Assembly: GCA_025677815.1 (NCBI GenBank)
Contig: JAIXMP010000004.1
Coordinates: 62,001-126,000, forward strand
DNA: 64,000 bases
Direction of reading: 5' to 3'
Source of the DNA: Phascolomyces articulosus
Taxonomy: Eukaryota > Mucoromycota > Mucoromycetes > Mucorales > Lichtheimiaceae
Below, piece after piece: positions 47,205-60,175 of the stretch. Every line of letters begins with the position of its first letter. Position 1 is the stretch's first letter. A program made the position numbers and the translations under genes. Below the pieces are notes generated by a model. It was not told the origin of the DNA and ran no database searches. It worked only from the letters and a program-made list of their open reading frames with translations.

Positions 47205-49214
47205 TTAAACACGGTAATCATTATGATCCTCTGTATCATAAGGTACGACAACACGTGGTGGTGCTCTAATGGTACTTGTCATTGCATTGTATTGAAGTCG
47301 TTCTTCTTCTACTCGACTTTGTATTTGACCTTGCTCAGCAAGTTCAATACTTTGTTGACGTTGTCTACTGGCAGAGGGGGAACTTGTACTAGCTCGTGGT
47401 GATCCCATATCCACTATATCCATTGATTTCTTTTCTAATGGTGGCATTCGACTTTGTTGTTTGGTAAGTTCTGGACCAACAACAGTATTTGTGCTTTGTG
47501 TTGTTGTAGTCATTCTACTATTTAACCATTTTGACTGATATAAGGTATAGGATGTTAGTTTATTTGCTCTACAATGTTGTTGTCGTCTTTATATTATTGA
47601 TAATTACCATGCGAGAAGTAGTTGAAAGTCCTCCATTATGTTCACCACCTCCAGAACTAGATGTTACTAATCCAGTTAATGTTGCTACACGAGGACTATA
47701 TAATATGTGGATCAAAAATAAGGAATGGATCAGTATTCATATCTTTCTCATAAAAAAAAATAAGATACATCAAACTATTGGATTGTTACATACTTGAGAA
47801 TGACTGCAAAAATGACGATACCGGTTCCGACGACACCATTGAATGCAATAATAATGCCAACAGCAAGATTATAGGGTGTATAGGCAAGAATTTGTTCCCT
47901 GAGTGAAGCAAATAATACGAGGACTATGGTAAAGACGAAAAGACAAAGGGATGCTGTCAAAATAATAATTTTGACCTTGAGTGCACTCAAGGCGAACTTT
48001 TCCACATCCTCGGCGGTTGTTCCAGGCTTTTCGATAAAGTGACGTCGAAGCAATCGAATTAAACGAAAACCAGCATAAAAAATCAAAACACCAAGGAAAG
48101 CTGTATAGACGGTCCAACAATAATAGGAAGCATTGGTAAACGCACCGGCAAGTGAAAGATCACCTCTGACGGCATATACACCGGAGGAAATGGATGTAAT
48201 GTTATTGGAGAGGAATGGTAATATAATGATAATAAAACAAACTCCGTCGATCATATGCGGTGAACGAACCCAATTGTCGTATAATACTCGACTGCTCTAT
48301 TGGATTTGTACATATTGTTTATGTATGTATATGTGTAAGTGTATTTGTACATATGCATGTAATGGATGCAGATTGTTGTTCAAACAATAGATAATACAAG
48401 AAAATCAACCCAAAAATGATTTCATTAGTAAACTGGGTGAGAAAATCTTGTGCTATTTCCCACAAGAAATTTGATTTCCCCTTTTTTTTGGTTTCACAGA
48501 AAAAAAAATAATAGAACTTACACTTGAAAGTGTATGGGCAATACCAAACATATAACAAGCTACAGCACAAAAGAGAAATTGCCAAGGGAGTTCAAAAAAG
48601 ACTATAAACAATAATAAGACAGAATTAAACAATTGATTGATTTTTAATTTTTTGGTATCTAATAAAAATATTTACATGAGCGAAAGGCCAGGTTAGGCGC
48701 TGCATCCGTTATAATAATCACCGCGTGAATGACCCGTACTACAATCAAAACCATAAATTAATCATTATCCTAAATGGCGTATGAGCCACACTAGTCATCT
48801 TTTTTTGAAAACTTACAGACATGGAAGATGATACCAAAAAGACCCATACTTTCAATTGGTTTGGGTCTTGGTATACCCGTTCTACAATCGAAAAAGGTTT
48901 GATTATTGTATATAACACGTTGAAGAATAATAAAAGAAGCTATAGAATGATTTATAGTGTAAATTCATTAATAATTGGTAATAATTTTTTACAATTTCTG
49001 ATGCCGAATGATTTTATATTTTTTTAACGTAAATAATAATAATAATAGATAAAGTACCAGTTATAGCAAGAATGCCTGATGCAACAGCTTCCACGATATA
49101 CATGATTCTTATTTCATTTGCTTCCACACAATTTGATGCAACAAGACGCCAATCACAATGACATTCACCGTTAGCATCACATATCCGCGCGAAATCAGTT
49201 TGTTCTACATTCAT
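47205..49214 (-). CDS. Seven-transmembrane receptor-like protein
   Basis: Seven minus-strand exons (49214-49058, 48939-48817, 48738-48676, 48601-48522, 48296-47794, 47695-47608, 47534-47205) give 447 aa, all GT-AG and in frame. The N-terminal 35 residues hold four Cys (ICDANGECHCDWRLVASNCV). Seven hydrophobic helices follow at about 38-60, 84-105, 115-138, 157-177, 197-222, 248-272 and 283-308, with NNQT, NNIT and NAS sequons in outside-facing positions and basic inner loops (RLIRLLRRH). Residues 309-447 are a Ser/Thr/Gln-rich polar tail. The topology is that of a G-protein-coupled-receptor-like protein, but I recognise no established fungal receptor class, so ligand and coupling are unknown. 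The second exon boundary was chosen because only the acceptor at 48940 keeps the frame and completes helix 1. Confidence 0.72.
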
Positions 49215-49760
49215 GAGGGGTGTTCGTTATCGATAGATGATGAATGTTTATTGAAAGATCGATAATGATGATACTGATGTCGTCGTGTTTATTACAACAG
49301 CCAAAAAATTAAAAAAAGGATATTTATAAATATATATATATAAGAAAAGCTTAAGAAATAGATACTCAAATGGAAAGAAGTAGAAGAAGAAGAAGAAGAG
49401 AAAAAAAAATGATTCTGACTATTCAAGTTGGTTTTTTTTAGCAGTAATAGCGGTTTATGTGTGGGGTTGATTTCTTCATTCTTCACACCCAACAGAACTA
49501 ATTCTCGTGTCACGTTTTTTTTTTTTTTTTTGACACACATATGCTCACTTTGGTCAAACTAACTCCTTCTTTGTCTTTTCCAAATCCGGTCTTTTCAGAT
49601 CCAGGAGTAAATGCCCGATTACTCCATAACATTACACTTAGGAAAGAGAAGATCGATATATATGATACTCAATTATCTTCTCCTTCTTTATATGTATAAG
49701 AAAATAGACAACTCCTTCTTCTTTTTTTTATCTATCTTGTAGAAATAAACAAGGAAAAGA

Positions 49761-49883
49761 ATGACACCAAGATCCAGATCATCATCAGTATCATCATTAT
49801 GGAACGTGGTAAAAAAAAAAAAAAAGGTTGCTGTGATTATGATGATTGTGATTTTAGGAGTATTTATTTCCTTCTCCGTGTAG
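49761..49883 (+). CDS. Possible 40-aa single-TM small protein
   Basis: ATG at 49761 to TAG at 49881-49883. The product has a Ser/Arg-rich start (MTPRSRSSSVSSLWNVV), a Lys run from an A15 tract and one hydrophobic helix (VAVIMMIVILGVFISFSV) at the very C-terminus, like tail-anchored small membrane proteins. The A15 tract is a weak point, since a one-base length error breaks the frame. No family recognised. Confidence 0.25.
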   Translation: MTPRSRSSSVSSLWNVVKKKKKVAVIMMIVILGVFISFSV

Positions 49884-52402
49884 CAAAATTAATCGTCAGT
49901 TGTCAAAGCTTTTTCTCACAAACACTCACGAAACTTTAAGGAACAAACAAACTTTGTAATAAGAAACACGACCTTTATATCCATCCATGGTTATTATAAG
50001 CCTCACTTTAAGGTTTTTGTCTATTATTCTTTCATTAGGATTAATCATAAATAAATCAGTGGAAAACAGACCTTCAAATAAAGAAAAAAATTTTACCCAA
50101 ATTTTGATCAATTCAGGTTATACCAATTAAACTGCGTAATTCCCCATCCAAAAATGAAAAAAATTAATATAAAAACTTTTTTCATTTCATTGACAGAAAA
50201 AAAAACTTGATTTTTAATAACTAAAAAAGTGAAGTAGACACACCTTTACCTTTCGCTTGGGTTTTCATTATATAAAGCATAGAAATATATAAACTCTGTA
50301 CAACATCAAATAATGACGTTGGAACATGATCGTTATTTTATTAAATGCATGGTCTTCTCTTTATATCAGGCATTATACATTTTTAATATTAGTTTCAGGT
50401 TGCTGAGATTGTTTTATAGTACCTTTTAATTATTATTATATTAAAATACGATCGACAGTTTCTTGTTCTTTTCGTTCTTTTGTGGGGTTTGTTCTTTTAA
50501 TAATAACTGAAAAAAAATGTATTATTAGAAATCCAAGAAAAATACTCACGAAAATGTTTTCTTTATTCTTGAATAGTCCGCGGGATCGACATTCATATTA
50601 TATTATATTGATACTAATAGTAAAAGTGTTATAGCATATACGCATAGTTGTAACAAATAAAATTAGGTGTCTTAACCCATTGTTTAACCCGTTTCTTTTC
50701 TTTTTTGTGTCACAATCTAACTTTGGTTAATATATTCATCTTACTACTACTAGCTGACATTAGTATTATAAACCTTGCAGTGTATAACTATAAAAATGTA
50801 CACTACAGCTATTTATGTTCAAGTATATATGCACATTGGGTTATTATGCGAGGGATCTCTTAACATAATAATAAAAGGGTACATCCATCTCAGCTCCACA
50901 AAAACCATTGATTACTATCCTAAAGAAACAAACGATAAATCGGATGGGCAATGGTATCACAGATAAACCATACAGCTACCTCGTGTTATATTTTTAAATA
51001 TACTCACACGACACCATCCTCTTGTTGGTTTTATTCTTGGGTTTAAATTAAATCTTGTTTATAAAATACCCAAGATCCTATAATGATTTATCAGCAAGAT
51101 TAGTATCTACTACTACTTCTTGTTTGCTGCCATTTTTTATTTCATTTATTTTTTCCAAGTTAACAATCATAATACTCAACAACATATGCTGTGTGTGCAA
51201 ACACTTATTTAATCGAACATTTGTTCTAGACAAATCATGAACCTATTATATTGTATAGCTACGCACTGTATAAAACAAACGTGTAGTGATCGTTACCTGT
51301 TTATTATTGACATTGATGGTGCGCCACAATATGGTATTTTTAATTTTAAAAAAATAGTCTAGCTCAATGTATGTGTATCTATGGAAATTAGAGTGGCGAT
51401 TAAAGCTGGTAAAAAGTTTGCATTAAAGGAGAATGGCATTGAAGCTTAAGATCTGGGAAAAACCAATACTATGGTTCTCTCCGTGTCAATAGGAACGTGT
51501 TGACAAATGATCGAAAAAAAAATTTCAAGATCCATACTCTAATCACGATTAGAATCTTTAATGATTTTGAAAAGTAGCTCACCATCATGCGCCACTATCA
51601 AGGAATTTTTTACACAAGAAACTCACATCCATCATACAATAAGAATAGAATAGTTACTAGGCTATATAGAATTTCAGTACGATCGAGCCATCATCGTCAC
51701 AATGCCCATCAAGGGTAGAATAATTGGAAAACAATCCAAATTCTTCACTATTGTTATTTTTCATCAAATTATCACTAAAAATTGCAACAGTTTAAAAGCT
51801 TAAGCAATAATAAAATCGAAGTTTTATAGAAAGGAAATAAAAATGAAATACTCAGAATAATTACAAAAGACAGCTGAATCCCCCTACACACAAAGCATCG
51901 ACCATCTTTTTTTTTTCTAGATCCATCGATAGACCATCGCGATAAAGTGACGTGCCTATGCGGATAATAGCACGTCTACAATGCATTGATTAGGCGAATT
52001 ACAACAAATTATGAATACACTTAGTGATTAGCATACTAATTATTTAGAAAAGAAACATGTGCGAACTATTGATCTATAAGTGAATGTTAGGTTTTAGGTA
52101 ATGATGATATAGTCAAGTTTAAGGGTTTGGTGATAGGGTGCCACAAAATCATTGCTTATCATGGAGATGATGACAAACTTGTCGATTTCGTGGCCCATCT
52201 TGTCCTACAAATAGAATTCATGTCGAAAACGCGCGTAATAACAATTAACAACGTTTTTTAACAAATAACAGGATGTTGGAATCTGTGTGATACAAAAAAA
52301 GTGCTTCAACGATTTCACTTTTGGGATAATAAACTACTTATAAGTGGAATATACACGTATTTAGTAGTTACGAGTAATAGCATAAAAGCTTGTCTATTAA
52401 AG

Positions 52403-52430
52403 CCTGTGAAATTCACAGAAATTTCACAGG
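52403..52430. repeat. Short perfect inverted repeat
   Basis: CCTGTGAAATT at 52403-52413 is repeated in inverse at 52420-52430 with a 6-nt loop (CACAGA). It lies in a gene-poor stretch, next to no gene that it would regulate. Confidence 0.6.
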
Positions 52431-53771
52431 TACAGTAATGAAAAAGGTAATGAAAGATCTATCGTGTAATATCGCGTTGATGCTGAGCATGGTAATATTT
52501 GGATATGAATGCTTTTGTTTCATTAATAGCAGGTGCGCGTAATGTGAGTTTGTTCGAAGGTCGAGAATTATTTTTATGACTGGGTCTCAAAGATTTAGCA
52601 TGAATACAGGTCGAGCCATGTGCCACTTATTCGTTTTAGTGGTACATCTTGTTCTTCAATACGTGATGGTATCACCAATATCGAACGAGACACCTATACC
52701 ATTATTGAATGCGAACAAAGTGTCCCTTATGATTCATCTCTGATCTATCCCATCCTGGATGATCAAAATAGGTTTTATCTTTTATCTCATCCGTGATCAA
52801 TTTATGCTTTATCTTTGATTCATCTCATTCAGGATGATTAAATTATAATTCATCTTCAACCCACCTATTACTAACAAAATGACGTATCAAATAACTAATA
52901 TTGAATAAACAATTTCCATAGTAACAAAATTGAAGGTATCTAGAATAAAGCATAAACCAGAACCATCAGTGCACTTTCCACATAATTTTCTGGACAGTTA
53001 TCACCCTATCGATATCTTGATTCAAGTACAAGGGTAGAGGAAAAGAATCCAAGAATTGCCATCAAGAAAAATGACCAATGTTAATATGATTTTTATAGGA
53101 ATTTTGTATATATGAATCATCCAATATCCGAATTATCGATAATGCAACTACATCAAAAGTTGATTTGACAACAACAGTAATGCAATTATTTTATTGAATC
53201 AAGGAACATTTATTATTGGAATAGGAACTATTTCTAGATGTTGGTTTCGTTGGGAAACATGTTTTATTCTTAACATGGCTGTATACTTTTATTGGATTTA
53301 TGGGTAGGGAATTACCATGGATCTATGGGAATGTATAATAATGAAAGACGTTCCAATATAACGTGTAACTCTATGGTTGGAGTCGTCTCGTTTCCCTCCT
53401 ACCTAGCAGTGAGGATATTCTGGGTTTACATAGGTGTTAGATAAAAGCGTTATAAAGGGGAAAATATGATAAAAAGTTTGGATGAATAGGCAGTGTGAAT
53501 AAATACAGCGATATCTATATATAATATAATTTAGAATCTGAATGATCTGGATAGGTTCAACAACAAGCATTAAAGATTTTGCAATTAAGTAATTTATAAC
53601 ATATAATTAATTAGAAAAAAAATTCAGGAAGGAACAAAATAAAAGATTAACTGTATCTAATTAAATGGATTGAATAGTTTATTTATATCATGTATTTTTA
53701 TATAGCATTGCCGAAAACCATATAGAATTTATTAGAAAAGAAGAAAAAACAAGAAAAACTAATGTTTTTTT

Positions 53772-55831
53772 CTACTCCTTCCCATCATGATATTGATGAA
53801 TGCGGTTTGATAATTTCTCTTGAATATAGTGAGTAGTATCATTGGATACTTGTTTACAATCATGAATCACCACTTGTTCTAGTGTTGTACTACTTTTATC
53901 TACAAGATCCCGTACTCCTTGGTCTGTTACAGAATAACAACAGGACAATGTCACTTGTTTCAAACTGGGGATGGCAGCTAGGGTTGCAACCAATTCATCC
54001 GTTAATCCTGGTATGGATCCAAAACTAAGATGTTTCATACGAGGGGGAAGACATTGGGGTGATGATTGCTGCTCGACTTGTCCCGTTTCTTCATTATTAT
54101 TGGCATTATTTCTATCTGATGACGCTGATGATGCCGTAGCTAATCCAACAATAAGGTCCGTCAATGTTGTTGATTGTAATACACAATTATCAATATAAAG
54201 CTCTTGTAGATATGGAAATCCTCCATCCAACAAATGACGAAGACACGAGTCAAGTATAAAGCATTGTGTTAATGTAAGTGATGCTGTTGTCATGCTAGGT
54301 GATGGTAGTAATGATATATTACTATTGTTGCTGTTACTACTACCAATCCTTTTTAATTGATTGATAAACCATGGACATTGTGCCATATAATCACGACAAA
54401 ATATGGAAGTAATTGCTATTTGGTGTGGCTTCTGTTGTTGACTTTTATCATTCCAATAATAATCATTTGCAACATTAGACGCTGATTGCAATAAAGGTAT
54501 AATTTCGACACAAGCTTTTACTGTAGAAATATACTGTTTTCTTTGTCCCGTATGACGTAAATGTAACTGTTTACCGTGATACACTTGTAATAGTTGTGGC
54601 AGATTCAGCATATAAAGATGGTCATGTAAAATGACAAGCTCTTGTAACTGTTTTTGATCATCCATCATGAGCGTCCGGATAAGGTTCACCCAATCCGTTT
54701 CGTCTAAACAAGGAATAACAAGTGCTTTTATTCCACTATTACTGCTAATAGTAGAATGGCTACCATCGTAATAGTAATCATCATTATCACCATTCCAATA
54801 TTTTTCAAAAATGTCATATTGTTTCTCTGCATTGAGTCCAAGAAATCGCAGGGCAGGAGGACATTTTTTGTAAATGGATAAAAGTGAGATAGGTTCTTCG
54901 CATGGATCTATTTTGAGATAAGTTAATGATGGACATGTAGATAGAATAGATTCAACTTCAAGTTGGGTGGTTTTTATCATATTATTGTTATTATTAATAA
55001 TACTGTTGCTAGATGAGCCAATAGACCAATGTAGGTGTGTAAGCTGCCAGCTGCTACAGTCGTGCTTTGATGTCGACGAGGGTAGTAGTAGGAGGGGAGA
55101 AAAAGGATTAGTAGTATCGTTGTTGTTATCCACATTGCGAAATGCTGGCATGTCCATTCGTATTCGTCTAAGACCGGGACAAGCAGAAAGTATGGATGCT
55201 AAAGTAGGTAATTGATGCATAGATGTTGCAGTGGCGATCGTACCATTATCTCGTTTATACCAAGTAAGTTCAAGTTCTGTTAAAGTGTGTCGTAGATGAT
55301 GGATTGATTGTACCAACAAATCATTGGTGCTACCATGAAAATAGTATCCTGCTTCATGAATAACTATAAAAATAGATAATTTTTTTTATGGTGAGGCATA
55401 AATAAATTAATGCAGGTTGTACAAAGATTTTTACCTAATGATTGTAAATGACTGAGACATTCAGAAGCGATAAGATCCATACTGGATCGATGTGTTTTTT
55501 CACAACCATCTATAATATTATAACTTTTTATATAAGAGCCAACTAATATTAACTTGGGGATAAAAGTCTCCTCTTCATCCTTCATAATTGTCATTTGATG
55601 CCATAGTGTCGGACTATTTAGTATGCGGCATTTCCATAACGCGTTTACGTTCATGCATTCGAAAAGGTCTTGGATAGGAAATGAGTGAAAAACCAAAGGC
55701 ACCAGTTCAAATGGAAGACAATAGATGAAGTCAACAGCTGTAGTATCCTTGTTCTTATTATTTACAAGTAGATTTTGCTCATTGCACAATGGTTCTTCCT
55801 CTTGCAGAGATTTCACCATTCGGAATTCCAT
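53772..55831 (-). CDS. F-box/leucine-rich repeat protein
   Basis: Two minus-strand exons (55831-55435 and 55363-53772, 71-bp intron) give 662 aa. An F-box is visible at about residues 38-80 (CLPFELVPLVFHSFPIQDLF, then NALWKCRILNSPTLWHQMTI). The remainder is an irregular leucine-rich array: LRHTLTELELTW, LASILSACPGLRRIRMDMPA, LLDGGFPYLQELYIDNCVLQ, and at the end the regular repeats LAAIPSLKQVTLSCCYSVTD and TTLEQVVIHDCKQVSNDT. Asn/Ser low-complexity inserts break the array. F-box/LRR proteins recruit substrates to SCF ubiquitin ligases through Skp1; the substrate is unknown. Two decayed relatives lie in this window (30.1-31.0 and 42.8-43.9 kb), so the family appears multicopy. Confidence 0.85.
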
Positions 55832-57442
55832 TTTTTTTAAAAAAAAAAGAAATGACAGTACACCTAGCGATCAGAGAAGAATCAGAAAAATAGATAAAAT
55901 GAAGAAAGATGAAGAAAAAATAATATGAAACATAAAACTTTTTTTATTATTTTAACAAACAAAAAAAGTGGTGTGCATCAGGGTAGTAATTAACGCCACG
56001 TTGACCGGGTTAAAAAACAAAATTAAAAGAAAAAGATGGATGATATGTCAGGTATTTTTCCAACGGATAAAGAAAATCTATGATCATATGCGCTGAACAT
56101 GATGTACTTTATATTGTCATCGCTAATCCTTTACATCGTACAAAATGATAATATTGCTTTTTTTAAATCAATTAATGCACTGGATGAAAATAAAAGAACG
56201 AATATACTTTATTTATCGGCGAACGATCTGTTGGTTCCCATTATAAATAACCTGTTAATTTCTAAAAAGTGGTATGACAACTATTATTTATTTACCAATT
56301 TTGTAACTAATTGGTATATTGGGTTTTTTCTTTGTGCAAAAAAAGGTGTAAATTTACATAACTTAAACTTACATCACCATTAAAATCATCCAAAACGGAC
56401 GAGGTTGTAATCGGCAAGCCATTCTTATAACCACACAGATGTCAATAACAATTGTATATTACTTACAGATAGCTTGAGTAAGGTAGCATGATAAAGATGC
56501 CATATATAAAAAATGTAAATCAAGACATAATTATGATAAAACGATAATATGGGATCATGAATTGCAAAATCCTTCTTCTTTATAACATCAAAATATTGGA
56601 ATATATCTACACATATAGATCATGTTGTTCTTGGTCCGTGTAATCGCTGTTAACGGTCAAATACCACCATTACAACCACTTTTTTCCTTTTCGTCACTAT
56701 TAGTGTTTAAAGAAGTGAATAAACTAAAAGTTTGGATACTAATACATATCTATATTGCATTGATCACTCTGTCAGTAAAGTCGAGCGAATTATAATAACC
56801 TTCTGAATAATGATATAGTTCCAGTTCTCTGAGTGAATTAGTGATAAAATACTTTGCAGTTGAAAAACACGAAAAGATTATATTTCTTGTAAAGAAAATC
56901 ACTTTTATAGAGTGATTTTATAAATGTTGAAACAACCTTAAGTTGCAGTGATTTTATTGATGTCCTTCATACATCTCTCCTCTATCCCATACACTCACCA
57001 TTGATTCTTGATAAGAAAGTCGAACACAGTTTCGATGAATTATGTTGGACGGTGCCTATATGTGGAGTTAAATCCAGTTAAAAAGTTTTAACATGACTGG
57101 GCTGAACATATCGTAAAAACTGTGATAATTATAATTTGATATTTCATTTTTTGTGCAAAATCCAACGTGCGAATACCCATCGACCGAGTAGTGGTTTCAA
57201 AGGCAATAAAGATAAGAATTTGGATAAAAAGATCTTGTAGTCTAATTGCCGCGCGAGCATTTGGTTTTTATAACCAATTTTTTTTTCATATTGTTCGGCT
57301 TGTTTCAGCAGTTGTTGCTTCATTTATTTTAATTATTGTACACTTGAAGATGCTTCCGTAGTTAATAAGAAGGGTGTTACTACCTATGCAGCAAAAATGT
57401 TGGTCATTTTAGCAACCATGCTGCGTGTATCGTCCACTTGCC
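55832..57442. other. Region between the F-box gene and the large inverted repeat
   Basis: 1.6 kb, AT-rich, no supported gene. The last part (about 57165-57440) has mildly coding-like frames on the plus strand (for example DASVVNKKGVTTYAAKMLVI near 57350-57410) that stop at the repeat boundary, and may be the remainder of a sequence cut by the repeat. Confidence 0.35.
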
Positions 57443-59421
57443 ATATGAATTATTCAAATCCAATGAGTTGTGTCAAAACCAATCAACACTTTTTATTTTT
57501 TCATTATTTTTTGATGTTATTTGTTCTTATATAATGTATTATTATAGAACAAGGAGCAACCCTATGTCTTTTGTATTTGTTATATCCATGCAAATATATA
57601 TATATATATATTTCACTGTATAATAATAGAGTTAAAATAGGTGCAGAAGGCAGTATCGTACCATTATCTCCTTCTGTAAGAGTAACCTTCCAAGATGCAC
57701 TGGACAAATGCACCATTAAATAAAAAGAAAAGAAAGTTCGCAGTCATTCGAGGATGTACCTGCCGAAACAAGCCTGCCACGATCCACCACTTGCAAATAC
57801 CACGAACTGCCTCCATGGACCCTTACAATTTTTTCATGTTAGCCATTTATTACCTGATCAGAGAGAATGCACGCCGAGCTGAGTTGGTCCATGGAAGCAC
57901 TTGGGTAATGCTGCTACAAAATAGAGTTGCAGGCCAGAGTGGCGGAGGGGGGAAGGTAAATGACCACAAATTTGCTGCTGCTTCAAAAAAGTGTCATTGA
58001 TGGCATTGTTTAGCTTGTACAATGAAAACGTAAGAGAGAAAATCGGGTGGGTAACTTCTTCAAGGGGAATGTAAAAAAAGGAAGACAAAAGCAAAATCTT
58101 GTTCGTTGCTGCGAGACAGTTCATTTTATCATTGTTCTTGGTAATTCAAATCCCGCTTTTTTTTTTTTTTTTTTTGCTAGCATATTTACGCGACATGCTT
58201 CTTTAAGCGTGATAAAAGCGTGATAATCCATAGATAAAAGAAAAAAGCTGTGAGGCAGCAATGTCATGGAAATGAAATATTGCGACATATCCTTGAAAGA
58301 GCACGCTTTGACACGCTTTTGTTATTTTTACATAAAGTCTAGTTTTTTTTTTCTTTTAACATTTTTTTTTTTCGCGAAGTCTGGGTTACCATGAAATTAT
58401 TTCTACAGCGGTAATTGATTTCACTTATTGTTATACTAAATTACAGCCTACTTTTTGCAAGCGAAATATGAGTGAAAATCTGTTGAAAGAAGTGAATATA
58501 ATGAGCTATTGGTAACAAACTAAGGCTTTACTTTTTACAGTTAATTACATCGTTTTCTATGAATGCTTATTAAAAAAATCATGATTTACATATATCAGTT
58601 CATTAAAGAGACAACCAGGACATTGGTTTTTTTAATTCGCTGAAGGAGTATAATAAGGATTGGTCAATAACACAAATAAAAAAACTCCTTTATACACAAG
58701 AGAATGCTTAGCAAAAGATCACTCCTTTAATGGTTATTTGTAAAGCTTCAGCGAGTAAACAGTTTTTCATGATTATGTACATGGCAGTTTATGTTCTTCT
58801 CGTCCTTCCTTTTATTATATTAAGTACTTCTTTCTATTTTTGCGAAGAATAAAATTGAAGCTTATAATAGTAAGATTGGCCATGGTACACCTATGCGCAT
58901 TTCAGATTTTATTTATATAAATACGTATTCGATTGAAAAATGGAAAATATGCAACAGGCTGCAATCGAACCAGGATAAAGAACTTATATTTCTTTACTGA
59001 GAATATTTACAAAATATATAATGATGGTGCTCCTTTTATATTTTTCGATGATGGTTATTTTCACTGTTCCATATTATTAAATGAGAAAGACTGATGATGT
59101 GCGAAAGCTCTTATTTTTTTTTGGAATGCACAGACTTGAATGTAATCATTAAGTTGGCGAGTACACTGTTCAAATAGTCATTGATCAGTAATTGGTGGTA
59201 TTGTTTACTTGATCATGTATATATAGTTTTTATTAAAAAGAAAAGAGGAACTTGCCAAAAGGTAGACGCGTATTCTTGTTTCTTGCATTAATAATAATAG
59301 AAGCATAGTCATGTATAGAACAAACAGTGGTTAATAATTTTTTTATACGAGATATAACTCTTGATCCATATGTGTCAAGCACTTTTGACAATCGTTTTCA
59401 TACCATTGTTAGGTTTTATAT
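57443..59421 (+). repeat. Left arm of a ~2-kb inverted repeat
   Basis: This 1,979-bp segment reappears inverted at 61165-63144. The match starts at ATATGAATTATTCAAATCC and stops at GGTTTTATAT. I found one substitution (A at 57564 against the equivalent of G at 63023) and one homopolymer length change (T19 starting at 58157 against A20 at 62411-62430). Other spots compared across the arm agreed. Frames inside (57695-58000 plus; 57858-58124 and 57504-57716 minus) have no recognisable family, and their survival in both arms only reflects the identity of the arms. Confidence 0.95.
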
Positions 59422-59815
59422 ATAAACAGTTTTGTAACGCCACTATTTTTATTGAAGTTGTATAGTAATATCAAGCTTCTGATATAATAAAGTTTGAGCA
59501 TTCCAAAAACTATACTAAAAAAAGGCATATAAAAGATCCTTTTCATAAATTGCAATGTACATCACGATGGATTAACTTAAAGCAAAATACATAGCAACGT
59601 ATTCTTTATTTTATTGGTATGGTCTGTGCATCTAGAAGTATTCCGAAGCAATTGGCCAGGATATATAACAACATAAAAAAAAGGCAGACACTTTAATATA
59701 GTAGAAAATGTTGAAGATCAATTTATTAAGATAAAAAGGATAAACAATAAAGCGTTTTAATTTTACATGAAGAAACTAAACTAATTGGTTTTTTTATCAT
59801 TTCTTATATATTATT

Positions 59816-60175
59816 AAAAAAGACCGGCCACGACAGTACTCATCGCCTCCTCGTGCCTCAACCAAACACACATGCCCAGACTTGCCAGGGCATCATCACC
59901 TTACACTTATGAAAAAGCAGTGGCGCCATACTTTTTCACAAGTGTAAGATGATGATGCCAAGGCGCACCCACGACTGTCGACCCCTCCAGTTGTACAATC
60001 GTGGAATGATGAACCTGGGATTATGTTGGCCTACGCTATGCTTTCATCATCTGGGAACATCCGAAAGCAACCCTAGTAATAATCAGTCTGGAAAAATTTC
60101 TTCCAACCTGAAGTTACATGATGAGCGTGCGACCTGATGAAAAAAAAAAGAGAGAGAGAGAAAGAAGGTCTTTTT
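59816..60175. mobile_element. Possible small non-autonomous (MITE-like) insert
   Basis: The boundaries AAAAAGACC (59816-59824) and GGTCTTTTT (60167-60175) are inverted copies. The 360-bp interior is clearly richer in G+C than anything around it and contains a strong hairpin. It encodes nothing that I recognise. No target duplication longer than two or three A/T bases can be seen, so the element call is tentative. Confidence 0.35.
59889..59959. repeat. Long stem-loop (29-bp stem)
   Basis: 59889-59917 (starts GGCATCATC, ends GAAAAAG) pairs with 59931-59959 at 27 of 29 positions around a 13-nt loop that itself contains TGGCGCCA. The two mismatches are at 59899 (C, against T expected) and 59909 (A, against G expected), and both can form wobble-type pairs in RNA on one strand. 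Confidence 0.85.

Larger units (their letters stand above)
49215..53771. other. Gene-poor region (4.6 kb)
   Basis: No intact recognised gene. It contains the upstream region of the 7TM gene, a possible 40-codon membrane smORF (49761-49883), an 11-bp inverted repeat (52403-52430) and a coding-like relic near 52617-52797. The rest is AT-rich with chance ORFs. Confidence 0.35.

Noticed and set aside
56099..56383. 94-codon plus-strand ORF near the F-box gene
   Set aside because: Ile/Asn/Tyr/Phe-rich as expected by chance; nothing to support it as a gene.
57695..58000. 101-codon ORF present in both arms of the inverted repeat
   Set aside because: Its presence in both arms only reflects arm identity; no domain, and the opposite strand is equally open.
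58141..58180. Pol III-like signal: AATTCAAATCCCGC followed by a T19 run, with a GGCCAGAGTGG motif about 220 bp upstream
   Set aside because: Resembles tRNA B and A boxes and a terminator, but the spacing is far too long for a tRNA and no cloverleaf can be drawn.
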